Source: Sulfurimonas hydrogeniphila (lineage in GTDB: Bacteria > Campylobacterota > Campylobacteria > Campylobacterales > Sulfurimonadaceae). Taken from it: DNA of 64,000 nt. Positions within the stretch are counted from its first letter, which is position 1. Each line of letters opens with the position of its first letter. A program made the position numbers and the translations under genes. This document shows positions 45,658 to 54,876 of the stretch, one piece after another. The DNA lies in the NCBI RefSeq assembly GCF_009068765.1, contig NZ_CP035534.1:1426001-1490000 (forward strand). Direction: 5' to 3'. The notes below the pieces were generated by a model that worked only from the letters and a program-made list of their open reading frames with translations, ran no database searches and was not told where the DNA came from.

Positions 45658-47645
45658 ACTCCATTTCCATAAAGAGTTTTATCCTGTCGATTATATTTGT
45701 TGCGTTTGCACTCGAAGGGTATATTTTTTATAATTTTTTTGAAAATTCAAAAGAGACGATAAGCAAACTGCTTCAGACAAGCATACAGACCGATGTGTTA
45801 AATCTCAAGCACTTTATGGAAAAAAATTTAAAACAAAAAGACATCAACTTTATTGCCTCTCATATTGACAATATTATTATCATTAATCCCACTGTCAAAG
45901 ATATACATATTCTTGACAGCAACAAAAATATTATTTACCATGCAAATATCAGATATGAAAATCACAATCACTCAACACAAAAGTGTCTCCCGATTTCCAA
46001 AATTACAAATACGAATATTTTCAAACAACAGTGTTACTCTTTTTCCATTAAAACTTTTCATGGACTCCAGGCAAAATATTATTATGCAAATGTATATATT
46101 GATGAAGCCTATACGCATGGACTCATTGCACAACAGATAAGAAAAATTCTTGTCGCCTTTCTTGTAAGCGCTTTTGTCTTTATACTGTTTTTATGGATAT
46201 TGTCAAAAATCTACATCATCACACCTCTTGAGAAACTGCGCCAGTATGCCTACTACAGTCGAAATCCTCCAAAAAACTTTTTTGTCAAAGAGATAGAAAG
46301 TATCCGCTACTCCCTCAATATGACATTCAAAAGGCTGCAGCAGGAACAGGAAGAACTCTATAATTTGTCGACAAAAGACCCTTTAAGCGGTCTGTATAAC
46401 AGGCTGAGTCTTATAGAAAAAATCAATTGGCTGATTGCAAAAAGCAAAAGAGACAAAAAAGAGTTTGCCATTATATTTTTGGATCTGGATAATTTTAAAA
46501 ATATAAATGATTCAAAAGGACATGCCTTTGGTGATAAAATTCTTTTGCACATTGCTCAGGTTCTTTTAAAAACAACCCGGGAAAATGACATTGTCGCACG
46601 TCTGGGAGGCGATGAATTTGTAGTAATTCTGCCTGATTTTACAAATGAAAATACAATTATAGAAATTGCCCAAAGACTCAAAGAAAAACTCTCATTGCCT
46701 TTTAGAATTGAGGATGAGGAGTACCAGATCACTGCCAGCATGGGGATTGCCATCTATCCCAAAGACGGCAGGGATGTTCAGACACTGCTAAAAAATGCAG
46801 ATATTGCAATGTACAAATCAAAAGAGCTCGGAAAAAACAATTTCCAGTTTTTTACAAATGCCATCAACAAGGCGGTTCAGGAAAAAATACATATGCAGCA
46901 AATCATAAAAGATGCTTTGCAACACAATCATTTCAAACTCTATTATCAGCCAAAAGTAGATATAAAAACCAAAAAAATAGTCGGATGCGAAGCACTTATC
47001 AGACTTATAGACCCTGTAGAGGGAATCATTCCTCCTTACAGGTTCATCGGTATTGCTGAAGAAAACAGAACGATTATTCCTCTTGGAGAATGGATTATTC
47101 AAGAAGCTGTTGCTCAAATAAAAAAATGGGAACAGACTCCTTTAAAAAATATAAAAATCTCTGTCAATCTGTCTGCTGTGCAATTCCAAGACCCAAAACT
47201 CTTGCAAAAGATACAAAAATATACACAGGACATAGACAGAAGCAAATTTGACATAGAATTGACAGAATCTGTCCTTATACAACATTTCAAAGAACGGTTA
47301 AATATTATCAAAAATATTAAAAAGCTGGGAATCACTCTCTCTTTGGATGATTTTGGCACCGGCTACTCTTCTTTGTCTTATCTCAAAGATATTCCTTTTG
47401 ACACCCTTAAAATAGACAAAGCATTTATAGACAATATTTACACAAAAGATGATTTGACTTTTATCAATATGATAGTGGGTATTGCCGATGACCTGCATCT
47501 CAATGTCGTCGCCGAGGGTGTCGAGACAAAAGAACAGCTCAAACTTTTAGAAGAAATCAACTGTAAAGAGTACCAGGGATATTTGTGTTCCAAACCGGTA
47601 CCGCCAAAAGAGTTTGAGAAGTTATTTAGCTTAGATTGTGTATAA
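45654..47645 (+). CDS. Membrane GGDEF-EAL protein paired with a binding lipoprotein
   Basis: ATG at 45654 overlaps the lipoprotein stop (ATGA), giving 663 residues. A first span (about 8-26) and second span (about 160-180) enclose a periplasmic sensor of about 130 residues. A HAMP-like segment (ITPLEKLRQYAYYSR) follows, then GGDEF (LDLDNFKNINDSKGHAFGD, RLGGDEFVVI) and EAL (GCEALIRLIDP, DDFGTGYSSLSYL, AEGVETKEQL). All signature residues look intact. The small periplasmic part and tight coupling suggest it takes its input from the lipoprotein. Confidence 0.9.
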   Translation: MNSISIKSFILSIIFVAFALEGYIFYNFFENSKETISKLLQTSIQTDVLNLKHFMEKNLKQKDINFIASHIDNIIIINPTVKDIHILDSNKNIIYHANIRYENHNHSTQKCLPISKITNTNIFKQQCYSFSIKTFHGLQAKYYYANVYIDEAYTHGLIAQQIRKILVAFLVSAFVFILFLWILSKIYIITPLEKLRQYAYYSRNPPKNFFVKEIESIRYSLNMTFKRLQQEQEELYNLSTKDPLSGLYNRLSLIEKINWLIAKSKRDKKEFAIIFLDLDNFKNINDSKGHAFGDKILLHIAQVLLKTTRENDIVARLGGDEFVVILPDFTNENTIIEIAQRLKEKLSLPFRIEDEEYQITASMGIAIYPKDGRDVQTLLKNADIAMYKSKELGKNNFQFFTNAINKAVQEKIHMQQIIKDALQHNHFKLYYQPKVDIKTKKIVGCEALIRLIDPVEGIIPPYRFIGIAEENRTIIPLGEWIIQEAVAQIKKWEQTPLKNIKISVNLSAVQFQDPKLLQKIQKYTQDIDRSKFDIELTESVLIQHFKERLNIIKNIKKLGITLSLDDFGTGYSSLSYLKDIPFDTLKIDKAFIDNIYTKDDLTFINMIVGIADDLHLNVVAEGVETKEQLKLLEEINCKEYQGYLCSKPVPPKEFEKLFSLDCV

Positions 47646-47646
47646 T
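47641..47646 (+). promoter_or_regulatory. Possible -10 box of pyrD
   Basis: TGTATAAT extended -10 sequence across the stop of the upstream gene, 28 bp ahead of the pyrD ATG. Part of it is fixed by the Val-stop codons, so it may be chance. Confidence 0.35.
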
Positions 47647-47673
47647 AATCCAATTTTATACAAGTGGACAGTT

Positions 47674-48735
47674 ATGTTAAGTTATGAATCTATAAAACCT
47701 TATCTTTTTAAATTCCAGCCGGAAACTGCACATCATATTGCCGAATGCGTTTTACGCCTGCCAAATATTTGTCAGATTCCCTTTAACTTCTTTTTGGAAT
47801 CTCATTTCATCAATGATGCAAGTCTGAAGCAGGAAATTTTCGGACGTACCTTTTACAACCCGGTAGGACTTGGCGCCGGCTTTGACAAAAATGCAACAAT
47901 GATACGCGGTATGCAGATTTTGGGATTTGGTTTTACCGAGATCGGTACAGTCACCCCAAAACCCCAGGCCGGAAATCCGAAGCCAAGAATGTTCCGCCAT
48001 GTGGAGGAACAAAGCATTCAAAATGCTATGGGTTTTAACAATGACGGCGCCTATAAAGTCATAAAGAGACTCAAACAACGCACTCCGTTTACTACACCCA
48101 TTGGTATCAATATCGGAAAAAACAAAACAACACCTGAAAAAGAGGCTCTTAATGACTATACGCATCTTATCAAAGCTTTTGACGGGTTGGGCGACTATTT
48201 TGTAATTAATATTTCCTCACCAAATACACCCGGATTACGGGATCTGCAAAATGAAGCGTTTATTACAAACCTTTTTACACAGGCAAAAAAACTCACACAA
48301 ATGCCGATCTTGCTAAAAATTGCACCGGACATGGAAATACAAGACGCCGTAAATTTAACAAAAATGGCAGTAGCTGCCGGAGCTGACGGTATCATAGCGA
48401 CCAATACAACTATAGACTACTCACTTGTCAAACATCCAAAAAGTATAGGCGGGCTCAGCGGTGCCGTCCTTAAAGAAAAAAGCTTTAAAATCTTTGACGC
48501 TATTGCAAACGAACTCTATGGAAAGACAGTACTGATTTCCGTCGGCGGTATTGATTCTGCGGAAGAAGCATACAAACGCATACGGGCAGGCGCATCACTG
48601 GTACAGATTTTAAGCGGATTGATTTTTCACGGTCCCGATATGATCATGAACATAAACAAAGAACTCATACAACTGCTCAAAGCAGACGGTTTTGACAACA
48701 TCACACAGGCCGTCGGAGCTGACAGAAAGCAATGA
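47674..48735 (+). CDS. pyrD: Dihydroorotate dehydrogenase, quinone type
   Basis: Fourth step of pyrimidine synthesis, passing electrons to the quinone pool at the inner membrane. With ATG at 47674 (MLSYESIKPYLFKFQPETAHH) it has 353 residues and the amphipathic N-terminal helix pair of class 2 enzymes. Motifs are VGLGAGFDKNA, GFTEIGTVTPKPQAGNPKPRMFR, INISSPNTPGLRDLQ with the catalytic Ser, and IATNTT. A GTG start 12 codons earlier is possible but would lie inside the previous gene. It overlaps the M16 peptidase start (ATGA). Confidence 0.94.
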   Translation: MLSYESIKPYLFKFQPETAHHIAECVLRLPNICQIPFNFFLESHFINDASLKQEIFGRTFYNPVGLGAGFDKNATMIRGMQILGFGFTEIGTVTPKPQAGNPKPRMFRHVEEQSIQNAMGFNNDGAYKVIKRLKQRTPFTTPIGINIGKNKTTPEKEALNDYTHLIKAFDGLGDYFVINISSPNTPGLRDLQNEAFITNLFTQAKKLTQMPILLKIAPDMEIQDAVNLTKMAVAAGADGIIATNTTIDYSLVKHPKSIGGLSGAVLKEKSFKIFDAIANELYGKTVLISVGGIDSAEEAYKRIRAGASLVQILSGLIFHGPDMIMNINKELIQLLKADGFDNITQAVGADRKQ

Positions 48736-50024
48736 AAACATTACTTACAATACTCTTAACACTAGGAACACTTATGGCGACATCACTCCCAAAATATGAA
48801 ACAAAAATACTCAAAAACGGACTGCAGATTGTAGTCATCCCTTTGAAGAACCATTCAAATGTCATCAGTACGGACATTTTTTACAAAGTCGGCAGTCGAA
48901 ATGAGGTCATGGGCAAAACAGGCATAGCCCATATGCTTGAGCATATGAACTTTAAATCCAGCAAAAATCTCAAAGCCGGTGAATTTGACAAAGAGGTCAA
49001 AAGCATCGGAGGGGTGAACAATGCTTCAACAAGCTTTGACTATACGCACTACTATATCAAATCAAGCACAGACAATTTAAACAAATCCATAGAACTCTAT
49101 GCCGAACTTATGCAAAATCTCAATCTCAAAGATGACGAGTTTCAACCCGAGCGTGATGTTGTTACAGAGGAGAGACGCTGGAGAACTGACAACAATCCTT
49201 TGGGATATCTCTATTTCAGACTTTTTAACAATGCCTACATTTACCACCCGTACCACTGGACACCTATCGGGTTTATGAATGACATCAGAACATGGACCAT
49301 CAAGGACATAAGAGATTTTCATGCGACCTACTATCAGCCGCAAAATGCCATTTTAATGGTAACAGGGGATGTCGATCCAAAAGAGGTCTTTAAAAGTGCA
49401 AAAGCCGCTTTTGGCAAAATAAAAAATCATGGGAAAATCCCAAAAGTAAAATTTGTAGAACCGGAACAGGACGGTGCAAAAAGAGTGATCGTGCATAAAG
49501 AGAGTGAAGTGGAAATGCTCGCTATTACTTTTCATATTCCTGATTTTAAAGACCCTGACCAGGTCACACTCAGCGTTATTTCCGAAATTCTCTACTCGGG
49601 GAAAAGTTCACGGCTCTATAAAGAACTTGTAGACAAAAAACGTCTTGTCAACTCTGTCTATGCATACAATATGGAAAACACAGACCCGGGACTTTTTATC
49701 TTTATGGCTACATGTAACCCCGGTGTCAAGGCAGAGACAGTAGAAAAAGAGCTTATCAGACAGATAAACCTGATGAAAGAGACAAAAGTGACAAAAGCGG
49801 AGCTTGAAAAAGTCAAAATCAACACAAAATCAGATTTTATCTATTCGCTTGAGAGTTCAACCTCTGTGGCTAATCTTTTTGGCAGCTACCTTGTACGGGG
49901 AAACATTGAACCTCTTTTACATTATGAAGAAGAGATCAATAAAGTCACAGCAAAGAAAGTACAAAAAGTCGCCCAAAAGTATTTTAATTTTGACAAATCG
50001 ACAACCCTTATTTTAAAGAAATAA
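48732..50024 (+). CDS. M16 family zinc metallopeptidase, exported
   Basis: A 430-residue pitrilysin-type protease. It has a short signal peptide (cleavage near MATSLP), the inverted zinc motif HMLEHMNF (His-x-x-Glu-His) near residue 70, the supporting Glu in VVTEERRWRTDN, and the M16C domain with a YSLESSTSVAN-like helix. The pyrD-M16 order, with dapA next, is what I recall in Campylobacter. It probably works in the periplasm with an unknown substrate. Confidence 0.92.
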   Translation: MKTLLTILLTLGTLMATSLPKYETKILKNGLQIVVIPLKNHSNVISTDIFYKVGSRNEVMGKTGIAHMLEHMNFKSSKNLKAGEFDKEVKSIGGVNNASTSFDYTHYYIKSSTDNLNKSIELYAELMQNLNLKDDEFQPERDVVTEERRWRTDNNPLGYLYFRLFNNAYIYHPYHWTPIGFMNDIRTWTIKDIRDFHATYYQPQNAILMVTGDVDPKEVFKSAKAAFGKIKNHGKIPKVKFVEPEQDGAKRVIVHKESEVEMLAITFHIPDFKDPDQVTLSVISEILYSGKSSRLYKELVDKKRLVNSVYAYNMENTDPGLFIFMATCNPGVKAETVEKELIRQINLMKETKVTKAELEKVKINTKSDFIYSLESSTSVANLFGSYLVRGNIEPLLHYEEEINKVTAKKVQKVAQKYFNFDKSTTLILKK

Positions 50025-50038
50025 CAAATACTTATAAC

Positions 50039-50075
50039 ATAAAGTTACATAAAAGTAATTCTTTTGTAACTTTAT
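50039..50075 (+). terminator. Long hairpin after the M16 peptidase gene
   Basis: A two-part stem: ATAAAGTTAC pairs with GTAACTTTAT, and inside it AAAAG pairs with CTTTT around TAATT, with two unpaired bases on the left side. It starts 14 bp beyond the stop codon and separates the pyrD-M16 pair from the lipid module. AT-rich DNA with -10-like TAATAC follows before the next gene. Confidence 0.55.
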
Positions 50076-50147
50076 CAAAAAAATATCACAAAAAATAAGT
50101 TTCTGTGCTACCATTAGTAAAAATAATACTATGCAAGGTTCTTATTC

Positions 50148-50897
50148 GTGTCAAAAACTCTCTTCTTTCTCCTTATTTCATCCGCTCTTTTTGCCATTTC
50201 AAACCAGGAAGTTGCCAACAAATGTGAAGCTGTTATGAACGGTTTCAAAGACTCCTCCTCAACTATGAAAATGACGCTCATTAATGCCAACAATCAAAAA
50301 CGTGAACGTCATATGAAAATGATCATTCTTGAAAAAGCATCCGGAAACAAATCACTGATGACCTTTCTTTCGCCTGCGGATGTAAAAGGAACAAAGTTTC
50401 TCAATTATGAGCATATCAACAAAGATGATGACCAGTGGCTCTATCTGCCGGCATTAAAACGTGTAAAACGGATCGCTTCAAAAAACAAATCGGGCTCTTT
50501 TATGGGTTCGGAATTCTCTTATGAGGATCTCAGCTCTTTTAGTGCGAAAAAATACACTTTTACAGGTGAAGCCAAAGAAGAAATGCTCAACGGCAAAAAA
50601 TATTATGTCGGCAAAAGAGTGCCTGTGAGTAAAAACTCAGGCTATACAAAACAGATCTCATGGGTGAATGCAAAAACATTTTTGATAAAAAAAGTGGACT
50701 ATTACGACAGAAAACATGAACTGCTTAAAACAGCTTTTTTTGATGATTACAAAAAGATAAAAGGCGTATGGCGCGTAGGCATGATGAGAATAAAAAACCA
50801 TCAAAATGGCAAGAAGACCATTTTAGTCTGGGAAGACGAAAAAATAAAAACCGGGCTCAAAGAGAGAAATTTTCATAAACGCGTCTTGAAAAAATAA
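50148..50897 (+). CDS. LolA-like outer-membrane lipoprotein-sorting protein
   Basis: A 249-residue exported protein of the family annotated as outer membrane lipoprotein-sorting protein, with a LolA/LolB-like half-barrel for lipid. Signal peptide 1-16, then EVMNGFKDSSSTMKM-like start, DQWLYLPALKRVKRIASKNKSGSFMGSEFSYEDLS (the family hallmark) and VDYYDRKHELLKTAFFDDYKKIKG. The start is GTG at 50148. In other bacteria such proteins sit with MMPL/RND transporters, as here, and are thought to take lipid from the transporter through the periplasm. Confidence 0.88.
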   Translation: MSKTLFFLLISSALFAISNQEVANKCEAVMNGFKDSSSTMKMTLINANNQKRERHMKMIILEKASGNKSLMTFLSPADVKGTKFLNYEHINKDDDQWLYLPALKRVKRIASKNKSGSFMGSEFSYEDLSSFSAKKYTFTGEAKEEMLNGKKYYVGKRVPVSKNSGYTKQISWVNAKTFLIKKVDYYDRKHELLKTAFFDDYKKIKGVWRVGMMRIKNHQNGKKTILVWEDEKIKTGLKERNFHKRVLKK

Positions 50898-50899
50898 TT

Positions 50900-52555
50900 A
50901 TGAAACTGCTTTTTTTACTGCTTTTTTGCATAAGTATCCTTTATGCAAAATCTGATGATACCTGCTACTCCGTACAACTGACAAGTTTTAAATTCAAAAA
51001 GAATTCGACCTATGATTTTGCAGCACACAATTACCCAAAAACATGCAGACTTATCTCTTTTAGCAATATCAACAGTGTACGCTGCGGGTGTTATGAGAAA
51101 TACCGTGATGCCAGAGCAGCACTCAAAAAACTCTCAAAAAAATACCCAAAGCCTATTATTGTAAATACATATAAATACAGATTTCAAAAAAAAGTTGAAA
51201 AAGTTGAAAAATTACAAAAAAATTACAAAAAAATTACAAAAAAGCCGCAAAAGAAAAATATTCCAAAAATAAGTCCAGTGTTGCATGAGCCTTTGCGTGT
51301 AAGCGAAGAAGTAATACAAAAAGAAACAGCAAGTTTCCTCGATGACATCAGCTATCAGGGCAATATCAACCTGACACTGCAGTCCTATATGAAAGCTCCT
51401 GCAGGCAAAGAGAAACAAAATGCACTGCTGTCTGCCAATTTTGAAGCAAAATACATCAAAGAAAACTTTACAGGGTTTGCAAAAGCCAGAGTACAACAGG
51501 ATTATTATGATTTGCAAAAAACAGTGAAACATACCAACAGAAGTTTTATCCGTTTGGATGAACTTTACGGCAGTTATGATTTTGAAAATGATTCCATCCT
51601 TCTTGGAAAAAATATTTTGTTCTGGGGTGCACTTGAAGTACGCAATATTGTCAATGTTTTTAATCCTGACGAACTGCGGTCTGACCCTTTTTACACAGAC
51701 AAACTCGGTGTCATCAATGCAACTTACACACACTACACAGAAAGCGGAGAGTTTTCTGCCATTATAAAACTGTATGAACAAAACAGGAAAATGCCTGCCT
51801 ATCCTTATGTCTATTACTATTTTCCCGCTACACTCAATGTAGCGCCAAATGTTACTCTGCCTTTGGTATATAAAGAAAAACTCAGAACAAAAGCCAGCCC
51901 CTACCGACCAAGTATTTACCTGAAATATTCAGACAGCACAGACACCCAATATGCACTTGATTATGCTTTTGTCTTTGAAAACGGGTACGATTCCCAACGC
52001 TACTATACACAAACACTCCAGACTGACAATACTGTTACAACAGAAGAAAATGCCTACCTGGTCAACAAATTTATGACCTATGATACCCTTGTAATTGGCG
52101 CAACACTCTATAAGCTTGAAGCCACCTTTGCCGACATTCTTGATGATACACTTGTTTCTGATTATATACATGTAGGGATTGGTGCAGAACATACGCTCTC
52201 GCAGGTTTACAAAGAGGCTGATCTGGGATTACTTGTGGAATACTACCGTTATATTACACTGCAAAGCGGAAAAAAAGATGATCTGGCACTGTTTGAACTC
52301 TTTCAAAATGACCTTTTTTTAGGGCTTCGTTACAGTTTCAACCAGGGCAATGATGCAAGTATCGTCGGCGGCGGCATATTTGACCTTGATTATAATGAAC
52401 AGGTCTACTATATGGAGTATCAAACCCGTGTTATGGATACTTTCAAACTTAATTTTGACTACAGATACATATCTCCGTCAAAAAATTACAATACGGCTTT
52501 TAAACTGATGGGTGCGCATGAACGCATCAGTCTAAAACTCGGTTATTATTTTTAA
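50900..52555 (+). CDS. Exported SPOR-like plus outer-membrane beta-barrel protein
   Basis: A 551-residue protein with signal peptide (1-16). Residues about 22-95 look like a SPOR fold (CYSVQLTSFKF, then RCGCYEKYRDARAALKKLSKKY), with extra Cys. A Lys-rich coil follows (about 95-125), and from about 150 a beta-barrel with alternating aromatic strands, ending in the aromatic C-terminus LGYYF typical of Bam-inserted barrels. SPOR domains bind denuded peptidoglycan. The barrel resembles the DUF1302-type proteins found beside RND lipid transporters. The fusion could anchor a lipid exit pore. The gene starts 2 bp after the LolA-like gene. Confidence 0.78.
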   Translation: MKLLFLLLFCISILYAKSDDTCYSVQLTSFKFKKNSTYDFAAHNYPKTCRLISFSNINSVRCGCYEKYRDARAALKKLSKKYPKPIIVNTYKYRFQKKVEKVEKLQKNYKKITKKPQKKNIPKISPVLHEPLRVSEEVIQKETASFLDDISYQGNINLTLQSYMKAPAGKEKQNALLSANFEAKYIKENFTGFAKARVQQDYYDLQKTVKHTNRSFIRLDELYGSYDFENDSILLGKNILFWGALEVRNIVNVFNPDELRSDPFYTDKLGVINATYTHYTESGEFSAIIKLYEQNRKMPAYPYVYYYFPATLNVAPNVTLPLVYKEKLRTKASPYRPSIYLKYSDSTDTQYALDYAFVFENGYDSQRYYTQTLQTDNTVTTEENAYLVNKFMTYDTLVIGATLYKLEATFADILDDTLVSDYIHVGIGAEHTLSQVYKEADLGLLVEYYRYITLQSGKKDDLALFELFQNDLFLGLRYSFNQGNDASIVGGGIFDLDYNEQVYYMEYQTRVMDTFKLNFDYRYISPSKNYNTAFKLMGAHERISLKLGYYF

Positions 52556-52568
52556 TATAGAGGAAAAA

Positions 52569-54875
52569 ATGAAAAAATTTGTAGATTTCATCATCAGATT
52601 TCGCTGGTTTATTGTCACACTGATTCCGCTTATTACTGTTGTCCTTGCCTATCAGCTCAAATATGCACAGTTTGACGGCTCCTACAGAATCTGGTTTGGC
52701 AAAGAGTCACAAACACTCAAACAGTATGATGCCTTTAAAAACACCTTTGGCAATGATGACTCCATCATCATAGTTTTTCGCGATGAAAACGGTATTTTTA
52801 ACAAAAAAGCGTTACATGTAATAGATCGGCTCACCCAAAAACTCTGGCAGACAAAATACATAGCAAGAGTAGATTCGCTTACAAATTACCAATATGTCCA
52901 TCAAAACCCGCAGGACGAAGATGACATTCTCATAGATAATTTTATAGAAGATATTGACGCTTTACATGTAAATGATTTACAGAAGAAAAAAGCAATTGCT
53001 TTGGGTGAAGATTTGATTGTCAACCGTATTATATCAAAAGATGCCAAAACTACTATGATAGTCGGGCGTTTGACACCAAAAGCAGGCAACACCATTGGGG
53101 CTTCCAAACATATTATGCAGGATATAAACAGATATATCCAGGAGGAAAAAGAGAGCGGTTACAAATTTTATCTCGCAGGCGGACCTGTTGTCAATACAAC
53201 ATTCAGTTCCCTCGGTCAGTATGATGTCAAAACCTTCACCCCGCTTGTTCTTTTGATAGCTATGCTTCTGCTGTGGACTATTTTTCGTAAAATTTCCGGT
53301 GTTTTTCTGACAATAGCCGTCGTTGTTTTTACCTTTACTATAGTTCTGTCACTGCAAACAGTTTTTGGCTACAAACTCAACAACTTTACGGCAAATATGC
53401 CCGTATTTATCATTGCTATCGGCATTGCCGATGCTATGCACCTTTTTTGGATCTACCTGCTTGGCAGAAAAGCAGGACTTGACAATTATGCGGCAATTCA
53501 TGATACTTTGGAGAAAAACCTCCTGCCTACTTTTTTAACCTCCATAACAACCGCTGTCGGTTTTGCTTCTTTGGGTATTTCAGATATTGTTCCCATCAAG
53601 ACCTTAGGTCTGGCAACAGCAAATGCCGCCATATTGGCTTTTGTCATTACGATACTTTTTGTTCCTGCAGCCCTGGCAATTTTAAATATAAAGGTCAAAG
53701 TCACGCAAAAGACGGCTGTCCAAAACAGACTCGGTGCCTTTGCCAAAAAATATGCAAAATTCATCATAAAGCATGACAACAAAATTATCATTGCCACACT
53801 TTTGCTCTTTAGCTTTATAGCTTTTGGACTGACAAACCTCAAAGTGGATTCCAATGCGGTCAGATATTTCAGAGAGGATGTTCCCTTTCGTCAAACCGTC
53901 AATGTGATAGAAAAAAACCTTACCGGTCCGATGAGTTACGAAATTGTCATAGATTCAAAAATCACAGACGGGATTAAAAATGCAAAATTCATGCAAACTG
54001 TCGATAAATTTTCCTATGCGCTCAAAGAAAAATTTCCGGATGCCAGACATACTTCTTCGCTTGTGGATGTGGTCAAAAAATTCAATGAGGTCATTGATGC
54101 AAACAAAAGCATACCAGACAACAACAATCTTATTGCCCAATATCTTCTGCTGTATTCACTCTCACTGCCGCAGGGTATGGAAATAAATGATAAAATGGAT
54201 GTCAACGAACGGCTGCTCAGACTCACTGTATCTATGAATGTCGTTGATACCTCAAAAGATCTGCAGATGATAGAGTGGATTGAGAAGTGGTGGCAAAAAA
54301 CACCCTACTCTGCACAGGTTAACGGTCAGACCCAAATGTTTGCACATATGCAGGCTGATGTAACAAAAACTCTTATTGAATCTATATTGCTTGCCATTAC
54401 CGCTACTTCTCTGCTTATGTTTTTTATTTTTAAAAATATAAAAATGATACCGCTCTTTTTAATTCCCAATATCTTGCCTATTGTCTTGGTCATAGGTGTT
54501 ATGGGCTGGCTCAACATTAACATAGATTTGGGTGTAGCCATCTCAGGTGCCATCATTCTCGGTATAGCCATAGATGACACAATTCACTTCTTAATCAAAT
54601 ACAAAGAAGCGAGAAAAAAAGGATTTGATTTTGAAAATGCCCTGGCCTATGTTATGCAGTATGCAGGTTTGGCAATGGTACTGACCACTGTCGTTTTAAG
54701 CAGTGCATTCATAGTCTTCCGTCTTTCACAGTTTATGCTCAATGCAAATTTCGGACTCATTACAGCCATTGCTTTACTCATCGCCCTGCTGGTAGATCTG
54801 CTCTTATTGCCGGCACTTTTGAAAAAGATTGACGGCAAAACAAGAAGCATACTTATAGAAAAGGAGAAAATATAA
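52569..54875 (+). CDS. MMPL/RND family lipid transporter
   Basis: A 768-residue inner-membrane transporter with the RND layout: one span at the start (about 13-32), a periplasmic loop, five spans (about 220-370), then a second half with the same plan (about 405-750). Conserved features are NFTANMPVFIIAIGIADAMH in the fourth span region and GVAISGAIILGIAIDDTIHF in the second half, with Asp residues for proton relay. At this size it fits the MMPL/HpnN-like group moving lipids rather than the long drug pumps. It is followed after 1 bp by the acyltransferase gene. Confidence 0.9.
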   Translation: MKKFVDFIIRFRWFIVTLIPLITVVLAYQLKYAQFDGSYRIWFGKESQTLKQYDAFKNTFGNDDSIIIVFRDENGIFNKKALHVIDRLTQKLWQTKYIARVDSLTNYQYVHQNPQDEDDILIDNFIEDIDALHVNDLQKKKAIALGEDLIVNRIISKDAKTTMIVGRLTPKAGNTIGASKHIMQDINRYIQEEKESGYKFYLAGGPVVNTTFSSLGQYDVKTFTPLVLLIAMLLLWTIFRKISGVFLTIAVVVFTFTIVLSLQTVFGYKLNNFTANMPVFIIAIGIADAMHLFWIYLLGRKAGLDNYAAIHDTLEKNLLPTFLTSITTAVGFASLGISDIVPIKTLGLATANAAILAFVITILFVPAALAILNIKVKVTQKTAVQNRLGAFAKKYAKFIIKHDNKIIIATLLLFSFIAFGLTNLKVDSNAVRYFREDVPFRQTVNVIEKNLTGPMSYEIVIDSKITDGIKNAKFMQTVDKFSYALKEKFPDARHTSSLVDVVKKFNEVIDANKSIPDNNNLIAQYLLLYSLSLPQGMEINDKMDVNERLLRLTVSMNVVDTSKDLQMIEWIEKWWQKTPYSAQVNGQTQMFAHMQADVTKTLIESILLAITATSLLMFFIFKNIKMIPLFLIPNILPIVLVIGVMGWLNINIDLGVAISGAIILGIAIDDTIHFLIKYKEARKKGFDFENALAYVMQYAGLAMVLTTVVLSSAFIVFRLSQFMLNANFGLITAIALLIALLVDLLLLPALLKKIDGKTRSILIEKEKI

Positions 54876-54876
54876 T

